Notes: generated by a model not told the origin, from the sequence alone. DNA of 5,027 nt from Bacilli bacterium (GCA_028287455.1 JAQBPP010000177.1:1-5027); one strand, 5' to 3'; counted from the first letter of the stretch, positions 1-4,706 are shown. Program-made: numbers and translations.

Positions 1-456
1 GAAACCAATGAGAATTTGAAAGCGTATAAAGTAGGCAGTCACCAACATCTGCCAGAAATTGAAATGCAGTTGGCACGGGTTACCGGGCAACAAATTCCGA
101 TTACTTTTACCACTCAATTGGTACCGATGACACGCGGAATTCTGGCAGCCATTTATGGCCAGCTGATCGAGCCGATTTCTGCTCAGGAATTGCATGCACT
201 GTTTACAGCACAATATCAAAGCCAGCCTTTTGTACGGATTCGTCCACTGGGAACTTTCCCAGCGACCAAGGAGGTTGCGGGTTCCAACTTCTGTGATATT
301 GGTGTGTACGTGGATTCCAGAACCGGACGTGTAACGGTGATTTCTGTCATCGACAACCTGGTGAAAGGCGCTGCCGGCCAAGCGGTTCAGAATTTGAACG
401 TTATGATGGGCTGGAGTGCGGAAACCGCTTTGTGGCATGTACCGATTTACCCATAA
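1..456 (+). CDS. argC: N-acetyl-gamma-glutamyl-phosphate reductase, C-terminal part (5' end outside window)
   Basis: ArgC reduces N-acetylglutamyl 5-phosphate to the semialdehyde with NADPH, the third step of arginine synthesis in the cytoplasm. The frame is open from base 1, so the gene begins outside the window; 151 codons remain, under half of a usual ArgC of about 345 residues. The catalytic-Cys half is not visible. What remains fits the C-terminal part: the His-containing segment KVGSHQHLPEIE, the PMTRGILAAIY segment, GSNFCDIGVYVD, and the closing signature KGAAGQAVQNLN followed by MMGW. In the family a His of the HxHxPEIE region assists catalysis. It ends with TAA 62 bp before the argB start and is probably co-transcribed with argB and argD. 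Family assignment is firm; promoter and any ArgR site of the operon lie outside the window. Confidence 0.97.
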   Translation, partial: ETNENLKAYKVGSHQHLPEIEMQLARVTGQQIPITFTTQLVPMTRGILAAIYGQLIEPISAQELHALFTAQYQSQPFVRIRPLGTFPATKEVAGSNFCDIGVYVDSRTGRVTVISVIDNLVKGAAGQAVQNLNVMMGWSAETALWHVPIYP

Positions 457-500
457 ACAAACAATCATCGAAACACAAGATTGCTGCAGGCACATCGGCA

Positions 501-509
501 GGAAGGAGG
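501..509 (+). promoter_or_regulatory. Ribosome binding site that sets the argB TTG start
   Basis: GGAAGGAGG lies 9 nt before the TTG at 519. No comparable site precedes the in-frame GTG at 432, which lies inside argC, so the TTG is the better start although the frame is open further upstream. Confidence 0.8.
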
Positions 510-518
510 CGTCGCCCC

Positions 519-1355
519 TTGACAACTGAGGAAATTGTGGTCATCAAATATGGCGGTTCGGCGATGGGACAGGGATTTGAAGAGGTGATGTCAGACATTG
601 CAGCGCTTTGGACACAAGGGGTGCCCATCGTGTTGGTGCATGGCGGAGGCAAAGAAATTTCGTCCTTGATTACTCGCCTGGGGATCGAACCTGAATTCCG
701 TGACGGTTTGCGGGTGACAGATGCCGAAACGCTGCAGGCTGTCGAGATGGTGCTCGCGGGTTCGGTTAACACCCGGATTGTTGCGAATCTGTTGGGCAAA
801 GGGGTGCGTGCATTTGGCATGTCTGGCGTAGATGGCGGTATTCTCACGGTGGTACCTAAGGTGCCTGAAGGCTCAGGCCTTACTGGCATCGGTCCATTAG
901 GGTATGTCGGCGACGTAAAAGCGGTCGATGTCAGTTCGATCGAGTTGCTGCTGGGCGCCGGATTGCTGCCGATTGTTGCGCCGCTTGGTGTGGATAAACA
1001 GGGTCAGCCATTTAATATCAATGGCGATACAGCGGCCGGCGCGCTGGCAGGTGCGCTCCATGCCCGTCAGTTGGTTTTGCTCACCGACGTCCCCGGCATC
1101 CTGCGCGAAACTCCGCAGGGGCGCCAACTGGTTCCAACGATCTCGCCCGCAGAGATTCGCCAACTGATTGCAGACGGTACGATCTACGGCGGGATGATTC
1201 CCAAAGTCGAAGCTTGTTTACAGGCAATTGATGCAGGCGCGCAGCAAGTGCAGATCTTGAACGGATCAGAGCCTCATATCTTATTGAAACAGTTTCCGCC
1301 AAAAGGTGTCGCGGTGCACGAAGCACTGGGAACCACGGTAAAAGCCAACTACTAA
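519..1355 (+). CDS. argB: Acetylglutamate kinase (N-acetyl-L-glutamate 5-phosphotransferase)
   Basis: ArgB phosphorylates N-acetylglutamate with ATP, the second arginine-pathway step; it belongs to the amino acid kinase family. With the TTG start the protein has 278 residues, slightly longer than the roughly 258 of E. coli. Visible motifs are IKYGGS with K10, VLVHGGGKEIS (GGG 42-44), FRDGLRVTD with substrate-binding R65, NGDTAAGAL (N168, D170), LLTDVPGIL, and GGMIPKVEA with K229, matching the E. coli K8, R66, D162 and K217 roles. Only nine residues precede K10, so the N-terminal helix that builds the arginine-inhibited hexamer in sensitive enzymes is apparently lacking. An upstream GTG at 432 would add 29 residues rich in Arg and Lys, but it has no good ribosome site. 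The gap to argD is 22 bp. The start is the least certain point. Confidence 0.95.
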   Translation: MTTEEIVVIKYGGSAMGQGFEEVMSDIAALWTQGVPIVLVHGGGKEISSLITRLGIEPEFRDGLRVTDAETLQAVEMVLAGSVNTRIVANLLGKGVRAFGMSGVDGGILTVVPKVPEGSGLTGIGPLGYVGDVKAVDVSSIELLLGAGLLPIVAPLGVDKQGQPFNINGDTAAGALAGALHARQLVLLTDVPGILRETPQGRQLVPTISPAEIRQLIADGTIYGGMIPKVEACLQAIDAGAQQVQILNGSEPHILLKQFPPKGVAVHEALGTTVKANY

Positions 1356-1377
1356 TGCACTAACAGGAGGAATTGCA

Positions 1378-2574
1378 ATGTCGGATGCAGTGATGAATAC
1401 TTACTCAAGAGCTCCAATCTCTTTGGTCAAAGGGCAGGGTGACTTTGTCTGGGACAGCAATGGCAAAAGGTACCTGGACTTCACCTGCGGCATTGCAGTA
1501 ACCAACTTGGGCCACTGCCATCCAGCCGTTACCCAGGCGATCACAGAGCAAGCTGCCACGTTAGTCCATTGCTCCAATCTGTATTGGATACCCAGCCAGG
1601 TGGAGCTCGCGGAACTGCTGACCGCGAAATCATTTGCTGATCAAGCTTTCTTTTGCAACACGGGCACGGAGGCCAATGAGGCAGCATTAAAGCTTGTCCG
1701 CAAATACTCTACGGATCATTTTCATCCAGAACGAACTGATGTGATCGCGTTTGAAAACTCTTTTCATGGCCGTACTTATGGCGCCTTAAGTCTTACAGGC
1801 AGAAAGAAGTATCAGGAAGGGTTCGGACCGATGCTGCCTGGCGTCAAATTCGCTGAAGCCGGGTCGCTGGCAAGTCTGTCGGCGTGCTTAACAGACAATA
1901 CTTGCGCAGTATTTATGGAACTGGTACAAGGCGAGGGCGGCGTAATCGAATTAGACCCGGCATTTGTTCAGGCCGTGCGCAAGTTTTGTGACGAGCATCA
2001 GCTGCTGCTGGTGATGGATGAGATCCAAACGGGTATGGGGCGCACCGGCACTCTGTTCGCTTATGAACAGTTCGCGGTGGCGCCTGATGTGCTGACCCTG
2101 GCCAAAGGGCTGGCAAATGGCGTGCCGATTGGTGCTTTGCTGGCGAAACGCGAGATTTCGCAATCTTTTACTCCAGGAATACATGGCTCTACGTTTGCAG
2201 GCAATCCGCTTGCCACGACCGCTGCGCTGGCTACCGTACATACCATGCTGCAGCCTGGATTTTTGCAGCGTGTCATTGAACAAGGCGAACTTCTGCGGGG
2301 GCTGCTGGAAGAACAGGTGTCGAAGCATGAGTGCGCGGTGCAAGTGCGCGGCCGCGGGCTGATGCGCGGCTTGAAACTGAATCAGCCGGCGGGAGACATC
2401 GTCAAGGCTTGCCTGGACAAAGGGCTCTTGCTCACGGCGGTTGGCTCTGGAGACACCATCCGATTCTTGCCTACGTTATTAGTTACGGAAGATCTTTTGC
2501 GCCAGGGTGTTCGCATGGTAGATGAAGTATTAACAACAGTAGATGAAGCCAATTTAGCGCCTAATGTACACTAA
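1378..2574 (+). CDS. argD: Acetylornithine aminotransferase (PLP-dependent, class III)
   Basis: ArgD transfers an amino group from glutamate to N-acetylglutamate semialdehyde, giving N-acetylornithine. The 398-residue length is typical. Motifs in order are CNTGTEANEAALKL (cofactor phosphate binding), FENSFHGRTYGALSLTG, ELVQGEGGV, VMDEIQTGMGRTG with PLP-binding D214, LTLAKGLANGVPIGALLA with Schiff-base K243, and HGSTFAGNPL. The 29-residue D-to-K spacing is that of the family. AGGAGG at 1365-1370, 7 nt before the ATG, supports the start; a second ATG four codons on is less well placed. It closes the argC-argB-argD run and is followed by a terminator. Many ArgD enzymes also act in lysine synthesis on N-succinyl substrates, and ornithine aminotransferases are close paralogues, but the neighbours favour ArgD. 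Confidence 0.96.
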   Translation: MSDAVMNTYSRAPISLVKGQGDFVWDSNGKRYLDFTCGIAVTNLGHCHPAVTQAITEQAATLVHCSNLYWIPSQVELAELLTAKSFADQAFFCNTGTEANEAALKLVRKYSTDHFHPERTDVIAFENSFHGRTYGALSLTGRKKYQEGFGPMLPGVKFAEAGSLASLSACLTDNTCAVFMELVQGEGGVIELDPAFVQAVRKFCDEHQLLLVMDEIQTGMGRTGTLFAYEQFAVAPDVLTLAKGLANGVPIGALLAKREISQSFTPGIHGSTFAGNPLATTAALATVHTMLQPGFLQRVIEQGELLRGLLEEQVSKHECAVQVRGRGLMRGLKLNQPAGDIVKACLDKGLLLTAVGSGDTIRFLPTLLVTEDLLRQGVRMVDEVLTTVDEANLAPNVH

Positions 2575-2588
2575 TTCGCAGTTAAAAC

Positions 2589-2620
2589 AAAGGGGCCGCG
2601 CATCAGTCGCTGCCCCTTTT
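2589..2620 (+). terminator. Rho-independent terminator of the argCBD operon
   Basis: AAAGGGGC (2589-2596) pairs perfectly with GCCCCTTT (2612-2619). A one-base mismatch leads into an inner GCG/CGC stem with a 7-nt loop, and the hairpin ends in a short T run. It starts 14 bp after the argD stop. The opposite strand also ends in a T-rich stretch, so it may act in both directions. Confidence 0.88.
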
Positions 2621-2627
2621 TCACTGC

Positions 2628-2659
2628 AAAAAAAATAAGCCTCTGCTGTCCCACAGGCT
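2628..2659 (-). terminator. Probable terminator of the minus-strand acetyltransferase gene
   Basis: Read on the minus strand, AGCCT and AGGCT (2655-2659 and 2638-2642) form a 5-bp stem; an alternative inner stem CTGT/ACAG with a 3-nt loop also exists. It is followed by TTATTTTTTTT (2638-2628). It begins 10 bp past the stop codon at 2670. The stem is weak but the U-tract is excellent. Confidence 0.65.
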
Positions 2660-2669
2660 GTTATCAGCG

Positions 2670-3185
2670 TTATACCACGGTTCGAACTTGAGTCGGGATG
2701 ACAAACGGTTCGATATTTTGCGCTTCAACCGGAATTTGATAGAGCAGCGCCACTTCGTCACAAGTGGCGAATTTGGGACAGTTTACGCAATCCTTCCACA
2801 CTTTTTGCGGCAAGGATTCTTTGGTCACAATCGAGAAGCCAATTCGTTTGAAGAAAGAAACCTGATACGTCAGCGCCAAGACTCTGGCAATTTCTAATTG
2901 ATAGGCCTTGTCAATGAGATGGTTCACCAACTGTGAGCCTAACCCAGTACCTTGGTAAGCGGGTGCGATCGCAAGTGAACGAATCTCAGCCAAATCGCTC
3001 CATAAGATATGCAGTCCGGCCACTCCGACGACTGAACCGTCATCTGCTTCCACAACTGAAAAAAGCTGTAGATCTTCATATAGCGACTGCAGCGAACGAG
3101 GCAGCAATAGTCCTTGTTGCGCGAAGGTGGATATTAAAGTGAACATAGCAGCGACATCTGACATTTTGGCCTTGCGAACGTGCAT
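2670..3185 (-). CDS. GNAT N-acetyltransferase, short N-acetylglutamate synthase (ArgA-like)
   Basis: This is a single-domain GNAT enzyme of 171 residues. IRSLAIAPAYQGTGLGSQLV (about 68-87) contains the acetyl-CoA pyrophosphate loop Q78-G-T-G-L-G83, and SFFKRIGF (110-117) is the usual C-terminal GNAT motif. The tail KESLPQKVWKDCVNCPKF continues to CDE and carries C133, C136 and C142. I recognise this as the hallmark of short ArgA-like proteins, the family of mycobacterial Rv2747, which acetylate glutamate in the first arginine step. The start is ATG 3185 because AAGGGGG lies 7 nt upstream; ATG 3209 would add eight residues without a ribosome site. It converges on argD, has its own promoter, and carries a candidate ArgR operator. 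Substrate glutamate is inferred from family and context; another amino acid or amine is possible. Confidence 0.85.
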   Translation of the reverse strand: MHVRKAKMSDVAAMFTLISTFAQQGLLLPRSLQSLYEDLQLFSVVEADDGSVVGVAGLHILWSDLAEIRSLAIAPAYQGTGLGSQLVNHLIDKAYQLEIARVLALTYQVSFFKRIGFSIVTKESLPQKVWKDCVNCPKFATCDEVALLYQIPVEAQNIEPFVIPTQVRTVV

Positions 3186-3216
3186 AGGGGTACCCCCTTG
3201 TATGATCATGCATTGA

Positions 3217-3234
3217 TATGAATTATTATACGAT
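3217..3234. promoter_or_regulatory. Candidate ArgR operator (ARG box)
   Basis: The + strand reads TATGAATTATTATACGAT. Against the ARG box consensus TNTGAATWWWWATTCANW it matches 14 of 16 specified positions; only positions 14 and 16 differ. It covers the whole -10 element of the acetyltransferase promoter, where ArgR binding would block transcription. A weaker second box (about 11 of 16) can be drawn at 3201-3218, but its spacing is not the usual one. The match was made by eye. Confidence 0.6.
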
Positions 3235-3254
3235 GCGAAAGACTCAGAAGTAAA
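3225..3254 (-). promoter_or_regulatory. Sigma-A type promoter of the acetyltransferase gene
   Basis: On the minus strand TTTACT (3254-3249, 4 of 6 to TTGACA) and a perfect TATAAT (3230-3225) are separated by 18 bp. The predicted transcript starts near 3218 and has a leader of about 33 nt containing the ribosome site. Part of that leader, GGGGTACCCC at 3187-3196, is a 10-bp perfect palindrome overlapping the ribosome site. Confidence 0.65.
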
Positions 3255-3348
3255 GGTTGGATTTTGGCAGCTTGTCTAACTCAAGCCGTAAAAAATTTCT
3301 CAGTTCACTCCATAGAGGGGTGTCAGGGCAGGCGTCGTCATTCGTCAT
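3244..3348 (-). CDS. Possible 34-codon ORF overlapping the end of the 72-codon gene
   Basis: An ATG at 3348 opens a 34-codon frame whose first 11 bp overlap the end of the upstream 72-codon gene in a different frame, as in translational coupling. The residues from about 8 on (PDTPLWSELRNFLRLELDKL) have a helix-like, amphipathic pattern. There is no ribosome binding site before the ATG, and the ORF stops inside the promoter region of the acetyltransferase gene. It could be a coupled small protein, the true C-terminus of the upstream gene after a frameshift, or chance. I do not recognise it. Confidence 0.25.
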   Translation of the reverse strand: MTNDDACPDTPLWSELRNFLRLELDKLPKSNLYF

Positions 3349-3556
3349 GGATGCGTGGTTGCTCTGTCTTGATGCCCTTGCCTTCCAGCAAACCTTGTAA
3401 ATAGCCGCGATGGTAGGAAGATTCCATACATTCATGATGATATGCAATCAGCTGTTCTTCCAAAAGAAGAATCATATGCCAAATCTCAGGACTCACAGCG
3501 CGTTGAATGACCGTTAATCGTTCAGAAACATCGTCGACAAAGGCAGAGCGATCCAT
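3338..3556 (-). CDS. Small hypothetical protein, 72 aa, helical
   Basis: I do not recognise a family. The 72-residue product is soluble-looking and mostly helical: an acidic N-terminal stretch (MDRSAFVDDVSERL), a hydrophobic amphipathic middle (SPEIWHMILLLEEQLIAYHH, 22-41), and a Gly- and charge-rich end containing YHRGYLQGLLEGKG (48-61). No signal peptide, metal site or catalytic motif is obvious. ATG 3556 is chosen because GGGGGTG lies about 10-16 nt upstream, slightly far for a ribosome site; the frame remains open to a TTG at 3607 without a better site. No terminator separates it from the acetyltransferase gene downstream, so read-through into that gene is possible. Its composition resembles its neighbours, so it is probably real but of unknown function. 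Confidence 0.65.
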   Translation of the reverse strand: MDRSAFVDDVSERLTVIQRAVSPEIWHMILLLEEQLIAYHHECMESSYHRGYLQGLLEGKGIKTEQPRIHDE

Positions 3557-3600
3557 CGAATAATCACACCCCCGACTTTTCCAAAAACAAGCATTGGTAT

Positions 3601-3614
3601 TACACAATAGTGTA
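3601..3614. repeat. Inverted repeat TACAC-AATA-GTGTA, possible operator
   Basis: A perfect 5-bp inverted repeat with a 4-bp centre lies 45 bp before the start of the 72-codon gene and overlaps the proposed -10 element (3609-3614, minus strand). Its position suits a repressor site. The short arms could also be chance in AT-rich DNA. Confidence 0.3.
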
Positions 3615-3637
3615 CTTATTTTTATTCAAAAGAGCAA
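3609..3637 (-). promoter_or_regulatory. Weak candidate promoter of the 72-codon gene
   Basis: On the minus strand TTGCTC (3637-3632) and TACACT (3614-3609) are 17 bp apart, matching the sigma-A consensus at 3 and 4 of 6 positions. Other pairings, such as TTGAAT with TGTAAT at 19 bp, are possible, so the exact promoter is uncertain. Confidence 0.3.
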
Positions 3638-3693
3638 TTTATTTCCGATCGCATCACAAACAACTTGGGCTAATGGCTGGGGACAAATACCTC

Positions 3694-3722
3694 CTTGCCT
3701 ACGTATATATGGGAAAGGCAAG
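3694..3722 (+). repeat. Inverted repeat in the leader of the small membrane protein gene
   Basis: CTTGCCT (3694-3700) and AGGCAAG (3716-3722) are a perfect 7-bp inverted repeat with a 15-nt loop containing GTATATAT. It lies 16 nt before the ribosome site of the 62-codon gene. CCTCC at 3690-3694 is complementary to that gene's GGAGG at 3739-3743, so a longer fold could hide the ribosome site. No U-tract follows, so it is not a terminator. I found no convincing + strand promoter upstream. Confidence 0.35.
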
Positions 3723-3750
3723 TATGTAGAACCGGATCGGAGGGATCGGC

Positions 3751-3939
3751 ATGCAACCAGGTGGTATCGCCGGGTATGGAATACCAGGAGCTGTGGCAAG
3801 TTCAATCGGTGCAGCGCTGCCTGCTTGGTGGGGTACATGGGGCGGCTCTTTATCCGCTTGGGCCATCGCTTTTCTGATTGGATTTGTTGTGTTCTTTTTT
3901 ATCGTGGCCGCTTTTTCTGTATGGAAGCCTGGGGTGTAA
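3751..3939 (+). CDS. Small single-pass membrane protein, 62 aa, Gly-rich N-terminus
   Basis: GGAGG at 3739-3743 with 7-nt spacing gives strong support for the ATG at 3751. The first half (1-33) is rich in Gly, Ala, Pro and Trp (MQPGGIAGYGIPGAV, then PAWWGTWGG at 24-32). The second half holds one long hydrophobic helix, about residues 34-58, ending in WKPGV. There is no cleavable signal peptide with a basic N-region, so the protein is probably anchored by its C-terminal helix. The layout recalls the tiny Gly-rich, one-helix proteins of spore formers (YjcZ-type), but I cannot place it in that family by sequence. It is divergent from the 72-codon gene. The next possible terminator lies about 200 bp downstream. 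Confidence 0.7.
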   Translation: MQPGGIAGYGIPGAVASSIGAALPAWWGTWGGSLSAWAIAFLIGFVVFFFIVAAFSVWKPGV

Positions 3940-3956
3940 GCTTACTACTTATCTGA

Positions 3957-4140
3957 CAAAGGGGATTGACGGATGGGCGCCAGTTTACTAAATTGATAGA
4001 AACTGGAAATAGGGGAGAGAGAAATAACCTTTATGCGCAATCCCAGATACGCCGCAAAATGAGGCGCTCCTGCGGCGGGAGGCGGACGGCCAGCTGCAGA
4101 GAAAACGATCTGAATTAGTGGGCAGTTCAATTCAATAGAC
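3957..4140 (+). ncRNA. Structured gene-free region, candidate RNA or long 3' UTR
   Basis: No reliable ORF lies here, but several perfect complementary arms nest. GGGATTG (3962-3968) pairs with CAATCCC (4038-4044) and encloses CCAGTTT/AAACTGG (3980-3986 with 4000-4006). CGCCGCA (4050-4056) pairs with TGCGGCG (4071-4077), enclosing GAG/CTC (4061-4063 with 4067-4069). The GC-rich core at 4050-4095 contrasts with AT-rich surroundings. On the + strand it lies between the small membrane gene and the terminator-type hairpins at 4145 and 4200, so it may be that gene's 3' UTR or a separate RNA. I see no obvious promoter of its own and do not recognise a known RNA family. The strand is uncertain. Confidence 0.3.
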
Positions 4141-4144
4141 AGAA

Positions 4145-4177
4145 AAAAGTGGTCTCCTTTGATCGGAAACCACTTTT
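4145..4177. terminator. Terminator-type hairpin
   Basis: AAAAGTGGT (4145-4153) pairs perfectly with ACCACTTTT (4169-4177). After a symmetric mismatch an inner TCC/GGA stem closes a 7-nt loop. T runs flank both directions: TTTT on the + strand and six T on the minus strand. On the + strand it would end the transcript that starts before the small membrane gene; on the minus strand it would back up the hairpin at 4200-4230. Confidence 0.6.
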
Positions 4178-4199
4178 CACTATTCTTGAACACCATTAC

Positions 4200-4230
4200 A
4201 AAAAAGAACTCATCAAAATGTTCTTTTTTT
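4200..4230. terminator. Bidirectional terminator hairpin
   Basis: AAAAAAGAAC (4200-4209) pairs perfectly with GTTCTTTTTT (4220-4229) around a 10-nt loop. It is followed by T on the + strand (seven-T run) and by six T on the minus strand. It can end + transcripts from the small membrane gene and the proposed minus-strand small RNA. Confidence 0.65.
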
Positions 4231-4273
4231 CTACGTCTATTAAGGCTCCACAACCCGATTGCAACAGACGTAG
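4231..4273. repeat. Perfect 8-bp inverted repeat CTACGTCT/AGACGTAG
   Basis: CTACGTCT (4231-4238) and AGACGTAG (4266-4273) bracket a 27-nt loop and abut the hairpin at 4200-4230. It is either the 5' stem of the proposed small RNA or a protein-binding site downstream of the promoter at 4298. Confidence 0.5.
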
Positions 4274-4297
4274 CGCAAAAATATCGGCTCATAATTT

Positions 4298-4306
4298 ATT
4301 ATAACA
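4298..4306 (-). promoter_or_regulatory. Extended -10 promoter element on the minus strand
   Basis: The minus strand reads TGTTATAAT (4306-4298), a perfect TATAAT preceded by the TGN extension that lets sigma-A promoters work with a poor -35. No good -35 is visible; TTGTTT is 15 bp upstream. No protein start with a ribosome site follows. Confidence 0.45.
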
Positions 4307-4366
4307 TCTTTTTTACCCAAACAACATTATGGCTCAGTAATTTTTCACTCCATTAAACGCTAAAAA

Positions 4367-4391
4367 CCCGACAGGAACGAATCCTATCGGG
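4367..4391 (-). terminator. Rho-independent terminator of the glycine-zipper gene
   Basis: CCCGA (4367-4371) pairs with TCGGG (4387-4391). After one mismatch AGGA (4373-4376) pairs with TCCT (4382-4385) around a 5-nt loop. On the minus strand it is followed by TTTTTA. It begins 12 bp past the stop at 4404. The + strand flank is also A/T-rich, so it may be bidirectional. Confidence 0.85.
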
Positions 4392-4403
4392 ATAAAAATT
4401 GTC

Positions 4404-4706
4404 CTACTGCCCGGTCCGGTTCGTGGCGCTACCGTCACCACCAGTAGCACCCGCGTTTTTCCCGTCGTTATTGGCGCGCCCAGCGCCGTCACTGAACTTG
4501 TTGCCCAGCGCACCGCCAGCGATTCCGCCGACCACCGTACCTACCGGCCCCAAAACGGAGCCGGCAGCAGCGCCCGCCGCGGCGCCACCAACGGTGCCTA
4601 CAGTCTCAGACGTGTCGCCACCGCTAGCGTTCTGATTGCGATCATTCTGGGACGTGTTGCCACCGCTAGCGTTCTGATTGCGATTGCGTTCGTTGTTTTC
4701 AGCCAT
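4404..4706 (-). CDS. Asn/Gly-rich glycine-zipper protein, 100 aa
   Basis: The N-terminal 35 residues are polar (Asn, Arg, Gln, Ser, Gly) and contain two copies of a 14-residue unit with core RNQNASGG. Residues 36-68 form a glycine-zipper-like hydrophobic segment: VGTVGGAAAGAAAGSVLGP, then VGTVVGGIAGGALGN. The last 30 residues are Gly/Asn/Asp-rich. There is no signal peptide or lipobox, unlike outer-membrane glycine-zipper lipoproteins. ATG 4706 is preceded by GGGAG with 8-nt spacing; a GTG at 4715 is too close to that site. A good terminator follows. In a spore former a coat-like or stress-related role is conceivable, but I see no decisive motif. No clear promoter was found; the upstream minus-strand gene lies 218 bp away. 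Confidence 0.78.
   Translation of the reverse strand: MAENNERNRNQNASGGNTSQNDRNQNASGGDTSETVGTVGGAAAGAAAGSVLGPVGTVVGGIAGGALGNKFSDGAGRANNDGKNAGATGGDGSATNRTGQ
4609..4684 (-). repeat. In-frame 42-bp tandem duplication inside the glycine-zipper gene
   Basis: Two 34-bp blocks at 4609-4642 and 4651-4684 are identical except for one base (c at 4615, t at 4657). Their 42-bp period equals 14 codons. They encode residues 22-33 and 8-19 of the glycine-zipper protein, which share RNQNASGG followed by N/D-TS. Confidence 0.92.

Larger units (their letters stand above)
4200..4291 (-). ncRNA. Candidate small RNA, about 90 nt
   Basis: An extended -10 promoter (4298-4306) predicts a minus-strand start near 4291. 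The transcript would contain an 8-bp perfect hairpin (arms 4273-4266 and 4238-4231) with a 27-nt loop, followed directly by the terminator hairpin at 4200-4230 with a T run. Promoter, stem-loop and terminator fit a compact independent small RNA. A frame opening at ATG 4292 exists on this strand, but two perfect hairpins fall inside it and it has no ribosome site, so I favour a non-coding role. Function unknown. Confidence 0.4.

Noticed and set aside
432..518. Upstream GTG start for argB inside argC
   Set aside because: It lacks a well-spaced ribosome site and adds a low-complexity basic stretch, whereas TTG 519 has GGAAGGAGG at 9 nt.
3936..3945. Perfect 10-bp palindrome GTAAGCTTAC at the end of the small membrane gene
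   Set aside because: It includes the stop codon, has no loop to fold as a hairpin, and is short enough to be chance.
3594..3956. Plus-strand frame of 120 codons covering the small membrane gene
   Set aside because: It overlaps the well-supported 62-codon gene in another frame, has no ribosome site, and its sequence is not protein-like.
4050..4077. Possible CRISPR or mobile-element end from the inverted repeats in 3957-4273
   Set aside because: There are no regularly spaced direct repeats, no transposase and no target-site duplication; the arms are unrelated to one another.
3945..4292. Minus-strand frame of 115 codons, with its ATG placed just after a TATAAT as if leaderless
   Set aside because: It has no ribosome site, runs through two perfect terminator-type hairpins and a GC-rich structured region, and its composition changes abruptly along its length. 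Non-coding structure explains it better.
4399..4635. Plus-strand Pro/Ala-rich frame antisense to the glycine-zipper gene
   Set aside because: The Pro/Ala bias is simply the complement of Gly-rich codons; there is no ribosome site.
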